Part shown: piece after piece, positions 1 to 9,719 of the stretch | Layout: the number at the start of each line of letters is the position of its first letter | Numbering within the stretch: the first letter of the stretch is position 1 | Assembly (NCBI RefSeq): GCF_947507565.1 | Contig: NC_089186.1 | Location: 1,240,001-1,304,000, forward strand | DNA: 64,000 nt | Direction of reading: 5' to 3' | Origin: Oscarella lobularis | Lineage: Eukaryota > Porifera > Homoscleromorpha > Homosclerophorida > Oscarellidae | Position numbers and translations under genes: made by a program | The notes under the pieces: model-generated | Database searches by the model: none | Seen by the model: the letters and a program-made list of their open reading frames with translations, nothing else | Told to the model about the DNA's origin: nothing

Positions 1-525
1 GCCGACAATGAGACCCAGTCCGGCTCCAGTGAAAATCTTCCCCATCGCCGCGCCGCGCTCCTCCTGGTCTGGATAGCGATCGGCGATGACGGCGAGGGAA
101 GCGGTCAAGGCGGCAGACTCGCCGACGCCCTGGACGGCGCGAGATGCGATGAGAACGTAGTACATTTTCCCGACGTTTGATACGATGAGATTGGCGAAGG
201 CGGAAACAAAGGAGGCGAGGGCGAAGATGAAGAAGCCGAAGAGTAGGGGTCCCGTTGTGCCGTGGTAGTCGACAATGTAGCCGACGAAAGGATTGGCGAC
301 GATCGTTGCGAAGGAGTTTGTCGCGAGGAGGACGCCTATGCGGATAGACGTCTCGGTCTCGTTAAGGAATGCGGCGATCGTCGGTACGATGAAGGAGTTG
401 AGTAAACATTGGAGGAAGAGGGAGATGAAGGCGACGACGAGAATAAGTGGACGGTAAGAAGAGATTCGAGAGAGAATCCCAGCGTTATGAGTCGACTCCG
501 GAGCGGAAGATCTTGTCTCCTCCAT
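1..525 (-). CDS. SLC18-like vesicular amine/acetylcholine transporter (MFS), N-terminal part
   Basis: The minus-strand frame starts at the ATG at 525-523 and stays open for 175 codons to the window edge, so the gene is truncated by the window and no intron is seen. The translation has a short polar N-terminus, a first membrane helix (around VVAFISLFLQCLLNSFIVP), then the segment IRIGVLLATNSFATIVANPF-VGYIVDYHG, further helices, the segment IASRAVQGVGESAA and the loop RYPDQEERGAAMG. That order is typical of the first four helices of SLC18 (VMAT/VAChT) proton antiporters in the major facilitator superfamily, including the conserved ARxLQG and ERGxAMG signatures. The family loads amines into vesicles, but substrate cannot be predicted here. 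Other drug:H+ antiporter MFS families are the alternative. Confidence 0.8.
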   Translation of the reverse strand, partial: MEETRSSAPESTHNAGILSRISSYRPLILVVAFISLFLQCLLNSFIVPTIAAFLNETETSIRIGVLLATNSFATIVANPFVGYIVDYHGTTGPLLFGFFIFALASFVSAFANLIVSNVGKMYYVLIASRAVQGVGESAALTASLAVIADRYPDQEERGAAMGKIFTGAGLGLIVG

Positions 526-684
526 TGATGTGATGTACTGGAGAGCTATTTCCTGTGTACGTACACGTTAGGTCGGTGTGACGTCATGCAATGAGTCACT
601 TCGTGCAACTTCCTTTGGCTTTACTTCAATCAGCTGCTGCCATATAGCCAGCGTACAGAGAACGCTCACCGAAAAAGTACTTAC

Positions 685-919
685 ATAAGGTCGATGAATG
701 AAGGTTTGGCTCCAGATTCACGGGTGACGAACAACGATGACGTCGAAGGTCACTTCTGGGCGTGTTTAGGTTGGGATCGCTTTGCGCAGAGTCCCTTCTT
801 TGGTGCTGCCGCCTTCTAGCAACCATGGCATCGTAGAGGCTCGCTGCGACGATGTCGGTTGTGGCAGTGACGTCGTCGCTTCCACGTAGAATTGGATTGT
901 CGACGTCCCCATTTGACAT
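685..919 (-). CDS. Unassigned Ser/Arg-rich coding-like exon
   Basis: An open stretch runs from an ATG at 919 to a strong splice donor (GTAAGT on the minus strand at 684-679). The predicted peptide is hydrophilic, with an Arg/Gln patch (MVARRRQHQRRDSAQSDPNL) and no recognised domain. A second open frame upstream (about 920-1030, Lys/Gln-rich) may be a preceding exon. It could be a 5' exon of the adjacent SLC18-like gene, whose ATG lies 160 bp downstream, or part of another gene. I do not recognise it. Confidence 0.25.
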
Positions 920-1284
920 AACGCTTTCTGTTTCTCGCGTTGCTTGTCCGCTTTGTCCTGGCTACGTTTAACTTTGGAACTACCAGTTCCAAACGAGACC
1001 TGCCTGACGCGATTTTGAAGGTTTTTTTTCACTTGAGAGATGATGCATAGTCGCAGGGCCCTAAATCGCCAGTGTCTCGCGTCGTCGATCTCGTTTACAG
1101 CCTTTTTTCGCTATACGAAAGCCTGTAGGATTTGCATCGCAATTTTCTCTTAATTCGCCGTCCCTGTGGTCATCACCTTTAACGGCAACGGACGACCATG
1201 ACAGCCATGAGTGAACAGAGCACCAGGGAGATTTGTCTGCCACTCAGCTTGACTTTTAGCGCCAGAAGAGGATACGTGTCAATG

Positions 1285-1690
1285 ACTCTATTGTTATCAG
1301 CGCGGTGTTCCAAAAGCCATTTCATTCCAAAAATGCTTCCACCCCCGCAGGCATGACGCCATACTATTACAAACATTGCACATGTAGCAAACAAAAGCAC
1401 ATCTGGTATCACCTTTTCTTCAATAGCATTTACGCTGATTCCTTTTCATTAAAACGATAATCAAAAATCTCGTTTGCTTTGTCAGATGACAAAAATTGAT
1501 TCTAAGCTCCCCAAGCCTATAAATCAAAAGTTATTCTTGCGAGACGGTTGATATCAATTCTGTTACGACATCAGATGGTAACAAAATGTAGCCATGTTCT
1601 TCGAGATAGAGCATTTTTTTCATTGTGTCAACGGAACTTGCACATGCATAAGAATATGGCGTACATCCATCCTAAAAAAGCTCTAGAGAT
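1285..1690 (-). pseudogene. Decayed ankyrin-repeat fragment of the Ank-ROC-COR gene
   Basis: This stretch aligns by eye with 6590-7000 inside gene A. It keeps the ankyrin line FGMKWLLEH, the helix-rich spacer and the repeat beginning with Tyr/Ser-Tyr-Ala-Cys-Ala and ending in the Met-Lys-Lys helix. The reading frame is repeatedly broken, the surrounding introns and exons no longer form a gene, and no ROC or COR follows. It is best read as a relic of an additional tandem copy. Confidence 0.6.
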
Positions 1691-1759
1691 GAGTGATGTC
1701 ATATCAGCAATTCTATCGCCGGGACGCCTGATGGAACGCGACTTCTCTAAACAATAAAC

Positions 1760-2356
1760 ACACTGACTACGAGTGCACGTACTCGTTTTTTCGTCTCCCC
1801 CTTCGGATTTTTCCTTTCGGGGTCGCGGTTTGGGGACGGGTTTTTCAGCTGGTTTATCTTCTTGCATTTCTTCGTATTTGCCTTGAAGTGTTCCTTGCAG
1901 TAGCAATTCTTGTCGAGAAATCCGAATTCGCCGATTTTGAGCTACACTCCAAAATTAGCGAATCTACGTCATCCCACATCCGAAAATAACCTTCTTATCG
2001 CATTTGACGCAAATCCTCGCGTCGTTCTCCTGAGAACGTTAATTTCCTTATTGAATCAATAATTTGTCCCCCACTTACCTGTTCCTCTTTCGCCTGCTTC
2101 TTCTTTCGCGGAGGAGCGCGTGGAATCGTCTCCACCTAAGAACGAATAAAAATAAAAGCATATATTTATTTTGAATACGCACTTGGTTCCCATGACGTTT
2201 CGCCGAGAAGTCCATACGCAACGAAATCGCAATAGAATCCCACTCAATGCCCCCTAACTATGCAATCATTACTAGAGACTACCTTGGATGAAGCCATGGG
2301 TCTCGCATCGACGATTGTAATCGATTTAGGAGAAGCAACGTCTTCTGCTACATAAG
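1760..2356 (-). other. Lys/Pro-rich minus-strand exons of uncertain membership
   Basis: Three exon-like blocks can be read on the minus strand with plausible splice sites. The first, about 2345-2285, encodes EDVASPKSITIVDARPMASS and a Lys, with donor GTAGTC. The second, about 2137-2080, encodes VETIPRAPPRKKKQAKEEQ, with donor GTAAGT. The third, about 1890-1785, is rich in PKPRPRKEKSEGGDEK. None contains a recognisable domain. They might be an alternative 3' extension of the PH-FYVE gene upstream, which otherwise has a stop just after the FYVE domain, or a small separate gene. Confidence 0.3.
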
Positions 2357-2392
2357 ACAGAGAAAATAGAAGCGTTAATTGTTATTTTTTAT

Positions 2393-3480
2393 TTATTTAT
2401 TTATCTTGCCTTTTGTGTTGGTTGATTTTTTCTCGAGCGAGTTGTAGCATTCGTTGCAGACGCGTTCAAGACGTTCGTCACCCGGTTTCGGCGTCTTGCT
2501 TTGGAAGACAACAAGATCAACTTTGTGACTCGAACACGTGGAGCAGACGACTTTGCCACAATTACGACAGTGATGCTAAAATAAAAAGATTAATATCATC
2601 GATTTTTAGGTATGTTTACTTTTCTATTGAATTTTGAGAATTTCGCTTTTCGCCATCCGTGACTTTTCCGTCCGGGACCCAAACAGCATGAGTAAAAAGT
2701 TGACATTTTCTAAAATTATTAATTAATTAAGAAGATTTATGAGTTTTAATTAATTCTTGACCTTGGCCTTTTTGCACTTTTGCCATAATTTTTTTCAAAT
2801 TCGATAGCCAATTGTTCTTGTCGCTCAAAATCGGCGCGAAAACGTGAAAAGATTTATCGGTGTGATTAATTTGAAAAGCATTATCAGTATCTATAAATAG
2901 CCCAATAAATAGATAAATATAACTCTATATATTTTCCCACCCAAATGCTTATCGATTTGACTCTCATCTATGGAATAGGCCTGCGGCAGAAAATTACACT
3001 CAGACGAGACGGACATCTGATCCAAGATAAAGACGTGTTGCTGAGCGTAATGACCACGTGCCCATAAACCTATAATTAATTAAGACATTCTCAAAGAGAA
3101 ATAATCGGGCCACGCCCACTCGCTCTTTTCTTACCAAAACGTCAGGAAGAAGTGTCGTGGCTTTGGACCGCGGCGACAGACTTTGAGTAGGGTTCCCTCG
3201 CGGATGAAAATTCGGCCCGGAACTAGGAGCGTCTGCGCGGAAATGCACGCGCTTCGATTTTTTTCCACGAATGGGGGGCCCCGCGAGAAGCTTACGCATC
3301 CTCCCTGGAAGCGGCCTTGTACTCCGGCGATTTTCGATTGGTTGAAATCGGATTGAGCCAATGGGATTTCTTCCTGGAGGTGGGATTCCGATGTGTTTGG
3401 CTCGTGTTTCCTCTCGATGAGGCCTCACCTTGCTGATGCGTACTTCCGTCTTGTCGTCGCGTCGATTTACGCTTGAACAT
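2393..3480 (-). pseudogene. PLEKHF: Phafin (PLEKHF)-like PH-FYVE gene copy with three internal out-of-frame deletions
   Basis: Minus-strand exons follow the PLEKHF order. An ATG exon at 3480 (MFKRKSTRRQDGSTHQQ) leads to ALAQSDFNQSK-type N-terminal sequence, then the PH strand LVPGRIFIREGTLLKVCRRG, then GHYAQQHVFILDQMSV, then the PH C-terminal helix (SDKNNWLSNLKKI). The FYVE exon comes last (HHCRNCGKVVCSTC, later RVCNECY) with a stop at 2395. Phafins bind PI3P on endosomes through both domains. Compared with the partial copy at 16.7-17.1 kb, 7 bp are missing in FFLFNDVL (near 3143) and about 10 bp after VYG (near 3060). The FYVE entry is also broken near 2654: WVPDGKVTD then jumps frame to RKAKFSKFNRK, losing the first zinc-binding CxxC. 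All three are frame-breaking, so I call it a pseudogene. Assembly error is the alternative. Confidence 0.7.
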
Positions 3481-3662
3481 CGCCCTCTCTTGTATCAAAA
3501 TCGAAAGAAAACACGAAGAAGCGAAACGAGCCAAAGCGCGCTAAATAACTTGCATTGAGCACACCGATTTTTCATTCGCCTCACCTACAGAAACATACAA
3601 AAATTTTACATGCAACGTCCCAGACAGACAGCCATTCACAAACAAAATAAGAAAGAGGATAT

Positions 3663-6600
3663 CTACTTACTGCCACACAGCAATTCAAATTTCGACATGA
3701 TTGCCCTTCGATTTACTTCAAACAGATCAAACAATCCTAGAAGCTGACCCACTGTAGGTGATTTTGCAGTGTTCCACAATTTCAACACTTTGACCATACG
3801 AGCAAAGTCGTGACGAATTTGTTCGCGAACATATTGAAGATCATTTTCATCAATATGTAGAGAGGAGCCAAGATCTTCCCACAATGAACCCTTGACGTGA
3901 GCGCAGGCTGTGATCAGATCGTCTGATACCAGAGCATCGTCAGGAGGAAAAGTACCTGAATAACAACTATTAGAAAGAAAAGATACTCGCCAAAAAATGA
4001 ATACCTGAAGTGAAACCAGATAGAATCACTAAATCTCTGACGGAAGAACGATGACGTCTTTCTGGTCGAGCGGAAAACAAGAGGTGATCCAAAGCCTTCG
4101 CATTGACTTTCTGATCGACTTCACTTGACAAATAAATAGCAGGATCTTCGTTGAGTTGCTGAAGATGAGAACTGTCTAAATAGAACCAATTGAGAATAAC
4201 TCCCGGACTTCGTTCATCGCACGCTTCAGCGATCATCGATTTCAGTTCATTGAAGAATTTCTTCGTTTCGGCCTCGCAACTGACTTTGCTGGACCAACGA
4301 AAAACGATGTCAATGCAATGACGTCCCTTCTTTATTCCCAATTGAATGAGACACTCGATTACTTTATTACCGACAATCCTCACTAACTTTATGCCGTTCT
4401 TCCAAAGCTCTTCACTTGTGTCCGTCAGACGAGAGCAACGACATTGAAGAATGACGAACGACGACGGTGAGATGATGTCGACCGACTTATTACATTCATA
4501 TCGTTGACCACGATACACGTCCAGCGTCGCGTCTATAACCCAGGCGGCAGGAGGAATAGAATCGTCGAGAAGAGCGGGAATCTGATACATTCCTGGGGCG
4601 TCTTCCAGCTCAATGCACAGATCCAAATAGCGAAGAACTTCAATTGCGTCGTCGGTTTTCACAACGAATGCAGATGGACGGCCCTTGTGTATGAGGTCGT
4701 CTTCAAATGCCGTCAGAGCCGATTCAATGTCGCTCTTTGACGCCTTCCCCAATTTCCCCGTCTGCATGGCGACTGGAAACCAGGGAGGAGCGAGAAGAGG
4801 ACCGATTACATTATGACACAACCACTGAGGTCGAACACAGATGCGACGACCAAGATTAATAATCTATATAAACATATTAGTAATCTGTGCAAAACTAATC
4901 GTAATCACTCACTAATCCGGACGAGTCAAGATACTCAACAGCCACTTTTTTCTCGTCCTCGTTTAGAACGAGTTTGACCTCTTGAGAAATCCACTTTTGG
5001 AATTCTTCAGTCGTCAGGAAATAGGCCAATGGACGTTTCCTCTTTTTGTCCAGAATAGAGAGATGCTTCTCAATTTCGTGGCACAATTTTGGAATGCCAT
5101 CTGCTGCCTGTGAAAACCAAAATGTGTCAAAAAGTCATTTTTAGATTATTGAGTTATTACCTCTAGCATTTTTTCACGAATTTTCTTGAGTTTCTGACGA
5201 CAGTCGTCCATGCGAACCGAAGTGCTCTTACTGCAATCCATTTCGATCACGTGATCAATTTCAATATTGAACGTATTGCCAAATAGTTTCTGAAGCTCTC
5301 TGGCGACTCGTTTCATCTGGAAACTCACTTCGATTCCCGCCTTTTCTTCAAAACCGATTAAATTGAATATTATCATAAATGGAATTAGCGACGTCACGTG
5401 AGACAGAAGCGTTCTTAATGAAGCCTTGGCAAACGCACACCAGAATTGGCCTTCTTCTAGAAGACTCTTTTCTGACGTCATCTCGTCTCCCTTTCGAATT
5501 GGAAGAATGAGATTGAACATTGTATTGGACTTTTGAAAAAAGAGCCCATGCGCGCTGTGGAATGTGGGTTGGGCACCAAAATCCCACCACGATCCTTTGC
5601 CAATTTCCTTATTTTCACAATTATGAATATCAACCCCGGGTGTGCGATCCTTTTCTTTGGGTGGGGGTTGATTGAGTCGAAGAAGAGAATTCACGTACGT
5701 CGTTTTTCCCGCCATTTCTTTGCCAACTACGCAGAATTTAATTGAATCCGGACGAACCGTTTCTCGTTGAAGAACGGAAAACCGGGCGGCGTCCTAATAA
5801 AATAGATACATAATGGAACTGAATCAAAATGAAGACGTACGTAATGCTGTCGAAGGAGAGCTCTTGTTGCACCAAGTGCCACCTGATGAGGCGTATTTCC
5901 GTCCTTAATTACACGTTTATAGATTCTCTCTAATTTACAAGAAAATCACGTCACCTGATCTTGACACGTGACGTCAACACCCTTCTTAATCAATAGATCA
6001 ATAACTGATGCGTTTACGCTTGATGAGCTTTCTGCAACCATATGCAATGCATTTTGTTTGTTCTACAGAGATTTGAATAGAGAACGATTGAGAAATGAGA
6101 ATTCTGACTAACCTTATTTCTGACAGAGACATCAGCTCCTAATTCAATTAGTTGCTGAATGACAAGGAAAGAAGGATGATACTGATCACATGCGTACAGT
6201 AAGGGTGTCCTTCCCTCCTAAAAATAGGATTAACAAACAAAAAATGCAAGAATGCAACCTTATCAACGGAATTGATATCAATGCCTTTCTCAATGACAAG
6301 ATATCGAAGAACATCTTTTACTTCATCTTCACACTTTGAGGGGTGGGTGGCGTGAAACAAAGCCGTCCTCCCTTTCTGAATAAAAAAGACAGCGATTTGT
6401 TGATTGAATTTGTAGCAAATAAACAACATCTCACGTCATCTTTTGCTCGACAGATGGCTCCTTTATCTACCAAGTAGCGAATTTTTGTTGAACGATTGAT
6501 GGAACTTCCACACGCAAACATAAAAGGCGTTTGGTCAAACTGAAGATGAAATAAGCATAAAAGTATCACAAGTGAAATCTGCTAACATTATCGACGCTAT

Positions 6601-7672
6601 TGATATCAGAGTTGTGTTCCAAAAGCCATTTCATTCCAAATATGCTTCCACTCATGCAGGCATGATGCAGAGGAGTCAACCCAACCTATAACAATTATTG
6701 CACAATGTAGTGAAACAAAAGCACATCACGTATCACCTCTTCTTCAATAGCGTTGACGCTCAATCCCTTTTTATTGACAAGATGATGAAAAATCTCGTTA
6801 GCTTTTCCAGATGATAAAAATTGATTTTCAGCTGCCCAAAGCTACAAAGTTATATAAATTTGCAAAAGGGTTCATATCAATTCTGTTACAATAGCCTCTT
6901 GTGAAGAAATGTTGCAATGCTCTTCGAGATAGACCACTTTTTTCATTGTGTCAACGGAACTTGCACAGGCATAAGAATATGGCGTACGTCCTTCCTAAAA
7001 GAGTGATGAGTGAAACCATATGAAATCAATTCCACGTCATACTTTGGCTTTCTCGTTGATATTTGCACCGTGAATGACAAGCCATTCAACGCCAAAAATA
7101 TTTCCCCACTTGCACGCACAGTGAAGTGGGCAGAATTCATACTGCATTCACGCATCAATTAATATACCAATCCAAAAAACGTAATCATACTTGATATGAT
7201 TTCATGTCAATGTCTTGATTCTTTTGCACAATCGCATAACTGAGCCAATCATTGGCTTCCTCCGCCGTCTCAAACTCTCTTCCCGCCACATAGTGAAATA
7301 ATGACAAGTCGTGGATGTACTAACGAAAAGTAGAATACAGTGGTGCGCAGCGATGAAAAACGCAACCATTTCATACCTGATCAGATCGAAATCCTTTTTG
7401 TATAGAAAGAAAACGAACCACTTCCTCCTCATTTCCTAACTTCCCGAGCATCCCGGTAAATCGCTCGATCGCGGATGAGATCCTTTTCGGTGTGCGTTTC
7501 TGCCGACAACAATCAGCCAATCAATATTAACAGCGTTTTTCGCTCGGTGATTCTACGAGTTCGTTTTCGGTTCATTAGAAGGCGACGATCGCTGTTCGTT
7601 TACACTACACGTTCTTGCTAGTCTTACACGTCCCTTGACGTCTTCTTTCGGCGAAGAGAACAACGAACCCAT
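3663..7672 (-). CDS. Gene A: ankyrin-ROC-COR-death protein (DAPK1-like without kinase), apparently intact
   Basis: The start is the ATG at 7672 (MGSLFSSPKEDVKGR, then an intron) and the stop is at 3665-3663. After an N-terminal helical exon, small exons encode about nine ankyrin repeats between 7.3 and 5.8 kb (for example GRTPLLYACDQ and ALHMVAESSSS). A ROC GTPase exon follows (about 5161-5790) with P-loop GKEMAGKT at 5701-5724 and a G3-like WDFGAQ. COR exons span about 5108-4005 (VIGPLLAP, VDIISPSSF, VRDLV). A C-terminal death domain lies at 3925-3663 (LWEDLGSSL, VKVLKLWN, PTVGQLL). This is the DAPK1 architecture minus the kinase, known in many invertebrates. ROC-COR proteins are GTP-regulated dimers, and the death domain would recruit partners. 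I see no frame break. Function beyond the family is not shown. Confidence 0.85.
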
Positions 7673-7721
7673 GGCAAAATAAAGAATGAGAAACGCATGC
7701 GCACTCGGCTTACTGAATCTC

Positions 7722-7812
7722 ACTAAAGTGTAGCCTCGATACTCCAGACCCTCGCGCGTTAAAGGGGGTGTGGTTGGCGAGAGGGTCTGGAGTATCGAGG
7801 CTAACTAAAGTG
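7722..7812. mobile_element. 73-bp hairpin MITE with 23-bp inverted arms and 9-bp target-site duplication
   Basis: The arms 7731-7753 (TAGCCTCGATACTCCAGACC then CTC) and 7781-7803 are perfect reverse complements, separated by a 27-bp loop. The 9-mer ACTAAAGTG occurs immediately before (7722-7730) and immediately after (7804-7812), as expected for a target-site duplication. A 9-bp duplication is typical of Mutator-like elements. There is no coding capacity. It lies about 60 bp upstream of the start codon of gene A. Confidence 0.75.
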
Positions 7813-8340
7813 TCACAGATGAGCCAAAGCGCGCTAAATAACCTGCATTGATTCCTTCAATTCAGAAGCGACTTTTCCCCCGTGTTTCCGTTCGCGTATA
7901 GAATTTCTTCTTGTAAAGAACAACGTTCAAGCCAGCCAGCCAGCGCCACTCAGGACAAAATAGTAACAACAATAAAAAAGACAATGTACTTACGGAGATT
8001 GTGCGTCTACATCGAATTCACATCCACGTTTAGATTCTCATTTCCATAAAACACCAAATCTTTCACTTTTTAGATATCGATCTTCTGATTACATTTTAAA
8101 ATTATTTTCATGTCGACTGCGAGAGGAACAGCACGTGCTAATATTTTCTGCACACCGTTTGTACAATAAATACCGTAGATCGCTATTGATTTCACAGAGA
8201 TTAGGAACTTACATTTGAAGTGACTTCTTGTGAATGTCCGAGGCACTTCTCATATTTTCCAGACAATGCAGCGATTTTTTTGTAGCGACGCTCCTAGGTT
8301 GCTCGTTCATCGATTTGGCCTCATTTGAGGTTAGGGTTAG
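7813..8340. other. Intergenic stretch upstream of gene A, partly duplicated 5' flank
   Basis: No coding feature is recognised. The first 50 bases (GAGCCAAAGCGCGCTAAATA and following) match the flank of the phafin-like copy at 3528-3560, and a shorter match occurs near 9497. A shared promoter-proximal segment has therefore been copied around the cluster. The remainder is AT-rich and unremarkable. Confidence 0.5.
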
Positions 8341-9180
8341 TAAACGTAACTGACAAGGGCACGTCAGTCGACGTCACTGCAATGACTTCCGGTGTTGAAT
8401 GCAGTTGAACAAGGGAACGAAATTTCGCCTTTTTCAAAGTCAATCGCTCTTTTCTTCGGATGATTGCCGGAGGAGCGGACAGTCAAACAGTGAACACGTT
8501 CAAACGGTGATTCCCCCTAGAGAAAAAGCAGCAATAATTGTTTCTTTTTTTAAAAATTAGAGATGACATTTTAATACCGTGCTATCCCTTTCAAATGAAT
8601 AATGACTTTGCTCTCGTACTTCACGCTGAACGGTGGGCGAGATTGACTCCTCAATGACGACACTGGTGATTCAGACTGCAGTTGTAGAGTCATCTCCTCT
8701 TCTTTCTCCTCCGCACAATTGATACAGATAAGCCATTTGACTCCCTTGATCTCCAATGACTTCGCTATTCTCTGTTACATGATCTGGGCTTGGACTCTTT
8801 GTTGCCCTCTCAGGGATTTTCTCATAGGAAGCTTGAACCTCTATGGAACTCATTTCCAGAGCGAAAAAGGAGAGGAGCGAGGTTGTTCACGTGACCAATA
8901 AAGAGAAACAAAATAGCGATGACGTAGATGAGGATAATGGCCACAGCGGGTTCCTCGCTACACAGGAGAGTATAAAAAAAGAATACAGAGAAGTTTTTTA
9001 GTGTATCTGCTTACTCTTTTAGCTATTGTGAGCAAAGGGATTATCGACAAATTTTCACTGAAAGACACCTGACGCTTGAAAGATTGCGCCGAAAATGGAT
9101 GAGCAAAAGACCAGCAATAGAAATTACTTCCACTAGAGGAACCTAAATGAAGAGGAAGTAAAGATCACGTACTTAGGTCA
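8340..9180 (-). pseudogene. Decayed membrane-protein tail fragment, copy 1 of 3
   Basis: Read on the minus strand, it has a hydrophobic segment (PAVAIILIYVIAILFLFIG), then a cytoplasmic-looking tail containing SYEKIPERATKSPSPDHVTEN, VIGDQG and an acidic EEKEEEMTL stretch. It ends in VKYESKVIIHLKGIARY and a stop at about 8575. The frame changes between the membrane segment and the tail and again near 8730. Two further copies lie at 14.45-15.13 and 15.69-16.45 kb. The parent protein is not recognised; a single-pass membrane protein with an Ser/Pro-rich tail is all that can be said. Confidence 0.5.
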
Positions 9181-9239
9181 TGATGGCATGGATGGTTTGG
9201 ACTCACTTTCTACGGCAACCTTCAAAAGCCCTTCATGTG

Positions 9240-9440
9240 AGAATCTTAAGCGTTCTCCATAAGGCAGCAATAGATTCAGCCACGTTTGGTTGGCTGAAAC
9301 CCGATTTTGCTAATGGCACTTCTTCCTGACATCGTGATTTCGAGTTATTGGCTGTGCTTCCCCCTAGGAGGCCTCACCTTGTTGATGCGTGCTTCCGTTG
9401 GCAGTTGGCCCTTTCGTCAGATTTCCGCTCAACATCGATC
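9240..9440 (-). pseudogene. PLEKHF: Phafin-like exon 1-2 fragment
   Basis: On the minus strand an ATG exon ends in NGSTHQQ, with the donor GTGAGGCC in the same position as in the copy at 2.4-3.5 kb. It is followed by EVPLAKSGFSQPNVAES, which parallels EIPLAQSDFNQSK of that copy. No PH or FYVE exon follows; the decayed membrane-protein fragment is joined instead. This is a truncated duplicate. Confidence 0.55.
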
Positions 9441-9719
9441 GTTTCTCTGATGTCGGAACCGAAAGAAGACAATATGTCTATGAAAAAGCTTCTGCGCGCG
9501 CTAAATAGCCCTTTATAAAATCCCAGGGGAGCCCTGTAAAAATCCAGTAGAGTAAAATCGCAGCGTTTATCATTTACTCAAGTGACGATATATTTAAATT
9601 GAAATCTATATTAAATATGTGTGTAACGAAACAAGGAAGATCTGCAGCGTTCAAACCTAACAGTTGGACAAAGCAGAAAGTAACACCGTGACAAAATAAA
9701 AAAGTAGTTATCAATTCAG

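Noticed and set aside
3663-7672. A DAPK1 orthologue including its kinase domain
   Set aside because: The exon upstream of the ankyrin repeats is a short helical segment starting with a Met. No kinase motifs (VAIK, HRDLKxxN, DFG) are present upstream in either gene A or B.
8331-8342. Telomere-like TTAGGG pieces here and near 15660-15686
   Set aside because: Only one to two units each, part of the duplicated membrane-protein unit flank; not an array.
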